Source: JBCCEJ01 sp039030335
GTDB taxonomy: Bacteria > Pseudomonadota > Gammaproteobacteria > HK1
Assembly (NCBI GenBank): GCA_039030335.1
Contig: JBCCEJ010000082.1
Location: 1 to 26,137 of the forward strand
Direction of reading: 5' to 3'
Length of the DNA stretch: 26,137 nt
A program made the translations under genes and the position numbers. Positions 23,411 through 26,137 of this stretch are shown piece by piece (within the stretch, counting starts at the first letter, position 1; every line of letters begins with the position of its first letter). The notes beneath the pieces were generated by a model that worked only from the letters and a program-made list of their open reading frames with translations, did no database searches and had not been told where the DNA came from.

Positions 23411-24467
23411 CGCGCGCTCGATCTCGTTCAGCAACGAGTGCGCGCACGCGCGGGATTAGCTCTTCGCCGTACTGGACCGCGTCGGGCAGCGGATCGTAGC
23501 CGCGCACCAGAAGCGTTTTTGCGCCAATGTCGTAGTAGCACGCCAACGCTTCCGCGACCGTATCCGGCGTGCCAACCAGGGCGGTCGAGTTGCCCCGTGC
23601 ACCGGTTGCGACGGCCAGCGCCGTGTACAGACAGCTGTCATGCACTTCGCCTTCGGCCGCCGCATCCAGCAACCGGAGGGATCCGGCATTTTGCGGCCTG
23701 GCTGCACCGTTTGGCAGCCTCGCCTCGATCCGCTTCAGAATGTCTCTCGCGCGATCCCAGGCCTTTCCTTCGGTGTCGGCCAGGATCGGTCTGGTCGACA
23801 AGCTGAATTCGATGGAATTGTGCCGGGCGGCGTCGCGCACGCGCCGCATGAATTCCGCCGTAGCCGCCAACGGTTCGCCCCATAACATGAAAACATCGAT
23901 GCCCGGGGATAACGTGCTGACCGCGTCTTCAGAACCGCCACCGCCGTAGACCGGAATATGCGGCGACTGATAACAGTAGACTTCCGTGTGGGCACCTTCG
24001 AATTGGTAGAACTCGCCGGCGTGGTCGAAGGGCTCTGAAGCTGTCCATACACGCTTCAGGATGTCGACGTACTCGGCGCTTCGCCGATAGCGTGCGCCGT
24101 GGTCTTCGTAATCGCCATCGCGCGCCTGATCGACGGGACTGCCTCCCGAGATAATGTGGACCGCCACCCGACCTTCGGTCAGTTGATCGAACGTTGCGAG
24201 TTTTCGTGCCGCGACCGTGGGTGCGACGAAGCCGGGACGGTGAGCCAGCAGGAACCCGAGCCGTTCCGTGTGTGCCCCCGCGTGGGCGCCCAACAGGAAT
24301 CCGTCTGGAGCGTTCGAAAAGTAGCCGATGAGTACGCGGTCAAAACCGGCCTGCTCGTGCACGATGGCAGTGTGTTTGATCACGTCGCGACTGAACGCCG
24401 GTCCTTCGCCATCGATGATTTCCGACGATACGCGCGGTGCTATCCAACCGATGAACTCTACCGGCAT
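23382..24467 (-). CDS. LLM-class flavin-dependent monooxygenase, SsuD-like
   Basis: The protein has 361 residues. It begins VEFIGWIAPRVSSEI and contains the TIM-barrel hallmarks AGFDRVLIGYFS, GFLLAHRPGFVAPTVAARK, GRVAVHIISGGS and YGGGGSEDA. This is close to alkanesulfonate monooxygenase SsuD, which uses FMNH2 to release sulfite from alkanesulfonates, and to related dimethylsulfone and nitrilotriacetate monooxygenases. It differs in type from the paired LLM genes at 15473-17183. No reductase or transporter gene is near, so the reduced flavin must come from elsewhere. It may be part of a larger leftward set, but the region upstream of it holds only gene remnants. The tail-to-tail overlap with the LysR gene is 29 bases. 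Confidence 0.85.
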   Translation of the reverse strand: MPVEFIGWIAPRVSSEIIDGEGPAFSRDVIKHTAIVHEQAGFDRVLIGYFSNAPDGFLLGAHAGAHTERLGFLLAHRPGFVAPTVAARKLATFDQLTEGRVAVHIISGGSPVDQARDGDYEDHGARYRRSAEYVDILKRVWTASEPFDHAGEFYQFEGAHTEVYCYQSPHIPVYGGGGSEDAVSTLSPGIDVFMLWGEPLAATAEFMRRVRDAARHNSIEFSLSTRPILADTEGKAWDRARDILKRIEARLPNGAARPQNAGSLRLLDAAAEGEVHDSCLYTALAVATGARGNSTALVGTPDTVAEALACYYDIGAKTLLVRGYDPLPDAVQYGEELIPRVRALVAERDRARASAADRPRP

Positions 24468-24587
24468 GATCCATCTCTAGAGATTCCTGCGAATCGGTAT
24501 CGTGCCCATGCCATCAGCGCTACGCAACGCCGTAAAACGTGGTCCGGGCGCAGACCAAAATGTCGTGACACGCGGCGCCGCAAGTTC

Positions 24588-24954
24588 TCAACGGTCTTGA
24601 ATGACGGGCCGATCGCCGATCACACCGGCATTGGCGAACGCCTCGACCGCCTCCTCCTTCGTTCCCAGCCGATCGCAGCAGACGTCGCGATTGTGCTGAC
24701 CGAGCAGCGGTGCGGGCCGTTCGAGTTCGCCTCGCTCACCATTGAGCCGCCACGGTGTAGCCGGCTAAGGCCTCCCGCGAAGTCTCGATTCGCTGGCGGT
24801 GAATCAAACCGGTTACCAGCACGGCTGCCGCGTCGATACCGCCGCACGTATCGCCATAAGCGGCATGGAATTGAACCGGCCCGCCGTGCGCAAAAACGAT
24901 GATGTACTTGAGCCATTCCCAATCCGGCATAGCGGGGGCGCATCCACTGCGCAA
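24588..24954 (-). pseudogene. CaiB/BaiF CoA-transferase remnant
   Basis: Fragments in two frames match class III CoA-transferases. In one frame (24736-24954) the text runs from WEWLKYIIVFAHGGP through AAYGDTCGGIDAAAVLV to GLIHRQRI, which is the mid-domain repeat region of the family. After a stop and a frame change, a second frame ends with WRLNGERGELERPAPLLG and then QHNRDVCC and FANAGVIGDRP before TGA at 24588. That is the normal C-terminus of the family. The central and N-terminal parts are missing, so this is a decayed, internally deleted gene. Intact members transfer CoA between acids. Confidence 0.75.
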
Positions 24955-24987
24955 GACTGGTGACTTTGTGCTGCCGGGGGGTCGCAG

Positions 24988-25107
24988 GTGCCGATCTCAT
25001 GCTTGCTCATCGTCAATCGGGGCGAAATTGCCGGTCGCATCGCGCGTGCTGACACCGACCTCGGTCCGCGTACCGCAGCGGTTCACGCGGCGGATGACGC
25101 ACAGAGC
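24988..25107 (+). pseudogene. Biotin carboxylase N-terminal fragment
   Basis: The frame from GTG 24988 encodes LLIVNRGEIAGRIARA, then DLGPRTAAVHAADDAQS. This closely follows the first 40 residues of biotin carboxylase domains (AccC/PccA/MccA: VLIANRGEIACRIIR). The similarity ends after 25107 and the rest of the roughly 450-residue domain is absent, as the VOC gene starts at 25182. This is a truncated remnant, arranged head to head with the CoA-transferase remnant. The 24468-24587 and 25108-25181 stretches around the remnants show nothing else I can name. Confidence 0.7.
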
Positions 25108-25181
25108 ATGTATAGCTCGATACAAAGAAGTATCCCTGCATCGATCCCTGGTAGGTCTCATTCACCAAACGGAGAAATCAA

Positions 25182-25553
25182 ATGGCATTCAAAGGTGTTG
25201 ATCACGTCGTCGTGCGAGTGCACGACCTCGCCGCGGCGGTTCAGTCTTACAACAATATCCTCGGTATCGAGCCGCGCATGGCGCACTCTGATGACCTCAA
25301 GGCCGACCAGGCTTTCTACGATTTCGACAACGGGACTTTTCTGGAACTCATCACACCGACTGACCCCGGCTCACCGATCGCCGGCCCGTTGGAGAAAAGA
25401 GGCGAAGGCATTCACACGATCGCGTTCGCCGTCGACGACCAGGAAGAAACTGCAAACGCGTTGAAGGCCAATGATGTGCGTGTCCTCGGTAGCGCGTTCG
25501 TGCACCCGGGTTCGGCGCACGGCGTGTTGGTACAGCTGTCCGAACGCAAGTAA
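25182..25553 (+). CDS. VOC/glyoxalase-fold protein, methylmalonyl-CoA epimerase-like
   Basis: The protein has 123 residues with a CGGAGA ribosome binding site. Two beta-alpha-beta-beta-beta modules are visible: GVDHVVVRVHDL (metal ligand His8), FLELITP (Glu54), GIHTIAFAVDD (His77) and a C-terminal HPGSAHGVLVQLSE segment. The last resembles the HPxSxxGVLIEL motif of methylmalonyl-CoA epimerase, though at 123 residues it is shorter than most epimerases (about 135-150). A nearby biotin carboxylase fragment would fit a former propionyl-CoA or branched-chain carboxylation locus, but the present neighbour is an enolase-superfamily gene, so other VOC roles such as a dioxygenase or lyase are possible. 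Confidence 0.82.
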   Translation: MAFKGVDHVVVRVHDLAAAVQSYNNILGIEPRMAHSDDLKADQAFYDFDNGTFLELITPTDPGSPIAGPLEKRGEGIHTIAFAVDDQEETANALKANDVRVLGSAFVHPGSAHGVLVQLSERK

Positions 25554-25686
25554 CTGGCGCAGGCCGGTGCATTACATGTGGTGTGCCCGTTAATGTCCCA
25601 CGAACGACTGAGCTACCGGTCTGTTGGCGGCAGAGTCTGCCAGCCGTCCGTGCCACACCAGTCGGAGCTCGAAAGGAGTCTCTTCG

Positions 25687-26137
25687 ATGAAGATTATTGA
25701 CCTCAAGACCTGGGTCGTCGCCACGCCGCCCCCTCATCATGGCGGGACGTACTGGATCTTCTTGAAGCTCACGACCGACAACGGCATAAGCGGCTACGGC
25801 GAAGTCTATGGCGTCCCCTTCGCACCGCAGCAGGTGTGCGCGCTGATCGAAGACGTGGTTGATGATCACGTGATCGGGGAGACGCCATTCTCAATAGAAA
25901 CCATCTGGCGCACCGTGTATGCGCGCGCCTTTACGCTGCATCCCGACCTGACGATCGGCGGCGTCCTGAGCGGAATCGAAATCGCCTGTTGGGACATTAT
26001 CGGTAAGGCGCTGGAACAGCCGGTCTACAACCTGTTGGGCGGTAAAGTGCACGAGCGGCTGCGCTCGTACACCTACCTGTATGGCGATACACATGAGGGC
26101 GGCGAACTGTCGGCCATCGATGTTCACAGCGATCCAG
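25687..26137 (+). CDS. Mandelate racemase/muconate-lactonizing enzyme family protein (partial, 5' part)
   Basis: ATG 25687 has AAAGGAG eight bases upstream and the frame is open to the window edge (150 codons). The N-terminal enolase-superfamily capping domain is seen: MKIIDLKTWVVAT, then a segment with TDNGISGYGEVYG, and GIEIACWDIIGKAL followed by QPVYNLLGGK. This is typical of sugar-acid dehydratases and cycloisomerases such as galactonate dehydratase. The catalytic barrel lies outside the window, so the subfamily and substrate cannot be given. It is 133 bases after the VOC gene on the same strand, and the gap contains GGCAGA-G-TCTGCC (25629-25641), a short palindrome that could be an operator. 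Confidence 0.85.
   Translation, partial: MKIIDLKTWVVATPPPHHGGTYWIFLKLTTDNGISGYGEVYGVPFAPQQVCALIEDVVDDHVIGETPFSIETIWRTVYARAFTLHPDLTIGGVLSGIEIACWDIIGKALEQPVYNLLGGKVHERLRSYTYLYGDTHEGGELSAIDVHSDP

Noticed and set aside
25579..25660. TGGTGTG/CACACCA inverted repeat between the VOC and enolase-superfamily genes
   Set aside because: Seven-base arms 68 bases apart in this composition could arise by chance; no loop or T run supports a structure.
1..26137. tRNA, rRNA, CRISPR, insertion sequence or prophage genes
   Set aside because: I scanned for tRNA-like cloverleafs, repeated spacers, transposase-like frames and terminal repeats and saw none; a tRNA could be missed by eye.

Overview
The window looks like chromosomal DNA of a high-GC gammaproteobacterium, probably uncultured or environmental. 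The grounds are a YaiL-type DUF2058 protein, a Cpx-like envelope-stress cluster, GTG starts beside ATG, and mostly ordinary bacterial ribosome binding sites. I see no rRNA, tRNA, CRISPR array, insertion sequence or phage gene. Assignment below class level is not possible from this sequence.

Layout. (1) 1-2,300: a small unknown gene, then a leftward two-gene operon of an FAD-dependent amine/amino-acid oxidase-type protein and, overlapping it by ATGA, a 75-residue SelW/Rdx protein. The SelW frame contains an in-frame UGA in a CxxU motif, with a bacterial SECIS-like hairpin just downstream, so this is a probable selenoprotein that ordinary ORF calling misses. (2) 2,440-5,870: a Cpx-like set: a Spy/CpxP-like small protein, a methyltransferase, a CpxR-like regulator and a CpxA-like sensor kinase. 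A near-consensus CpxR box lies in the divergent interval and is oriented toward the oxidase-selW operon. (3) 5,910-11,350: DUF2058, then a leftward operon for a 2-oxoglutarate:ferredoxin oxidoreductase (korC-korA-korB) with its own NAD(P)H/ferredoxin flavoprotein. (4) 11,590-15,200: a small unknown gene, a TPR/O-GlcNAc-transferase (GT41) protein, and an aldehyde dehydrogenase. (5) 15,470-18,435: a tightly packed rightward operon of two duplicated luciferase-like oxidoreductases, a metallo-beta-lactamase-fold hydrolase and a small unknown protein. The interval it shares with the aldehyde dehydrogenase has a long inverted repeat. (6) 18,545-21,250: an HMG-CoA-synthase-like/OB-fold fusion and a thiolase, preceded by a palindromic leader and closed by a strong intrinsic terminator. 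(7) 21,377-24,467: a Tat-signal short-chain dehydrogenase divergent from a LysR regulator, with LysR-type palindromes between them, then an SsuD-like monooxygenase. (8) 24,588-25,107: remnants of a CaiB/BaiF CoA-transferase and a biotin carboxylase. (9) 25,182-end: a VOC-family (methylmalonyl-CoA epimerase-like) protein and the start of a mandelate-racemase/enolase-superfamily enzyme that runs off the window.

Together the genes suggest a heterotroph with broad oxidative catabolism of acyl-CoAs, aldehydes and lactone-type intermediates, linked to ferredoxin/NAD(P)H chemistry. They also suggest an envelope-stress response that may control a flavin oxidase/selenoprotein pair. The oxidase-SelW operon beside a Cpx cluster is the most unusual item.
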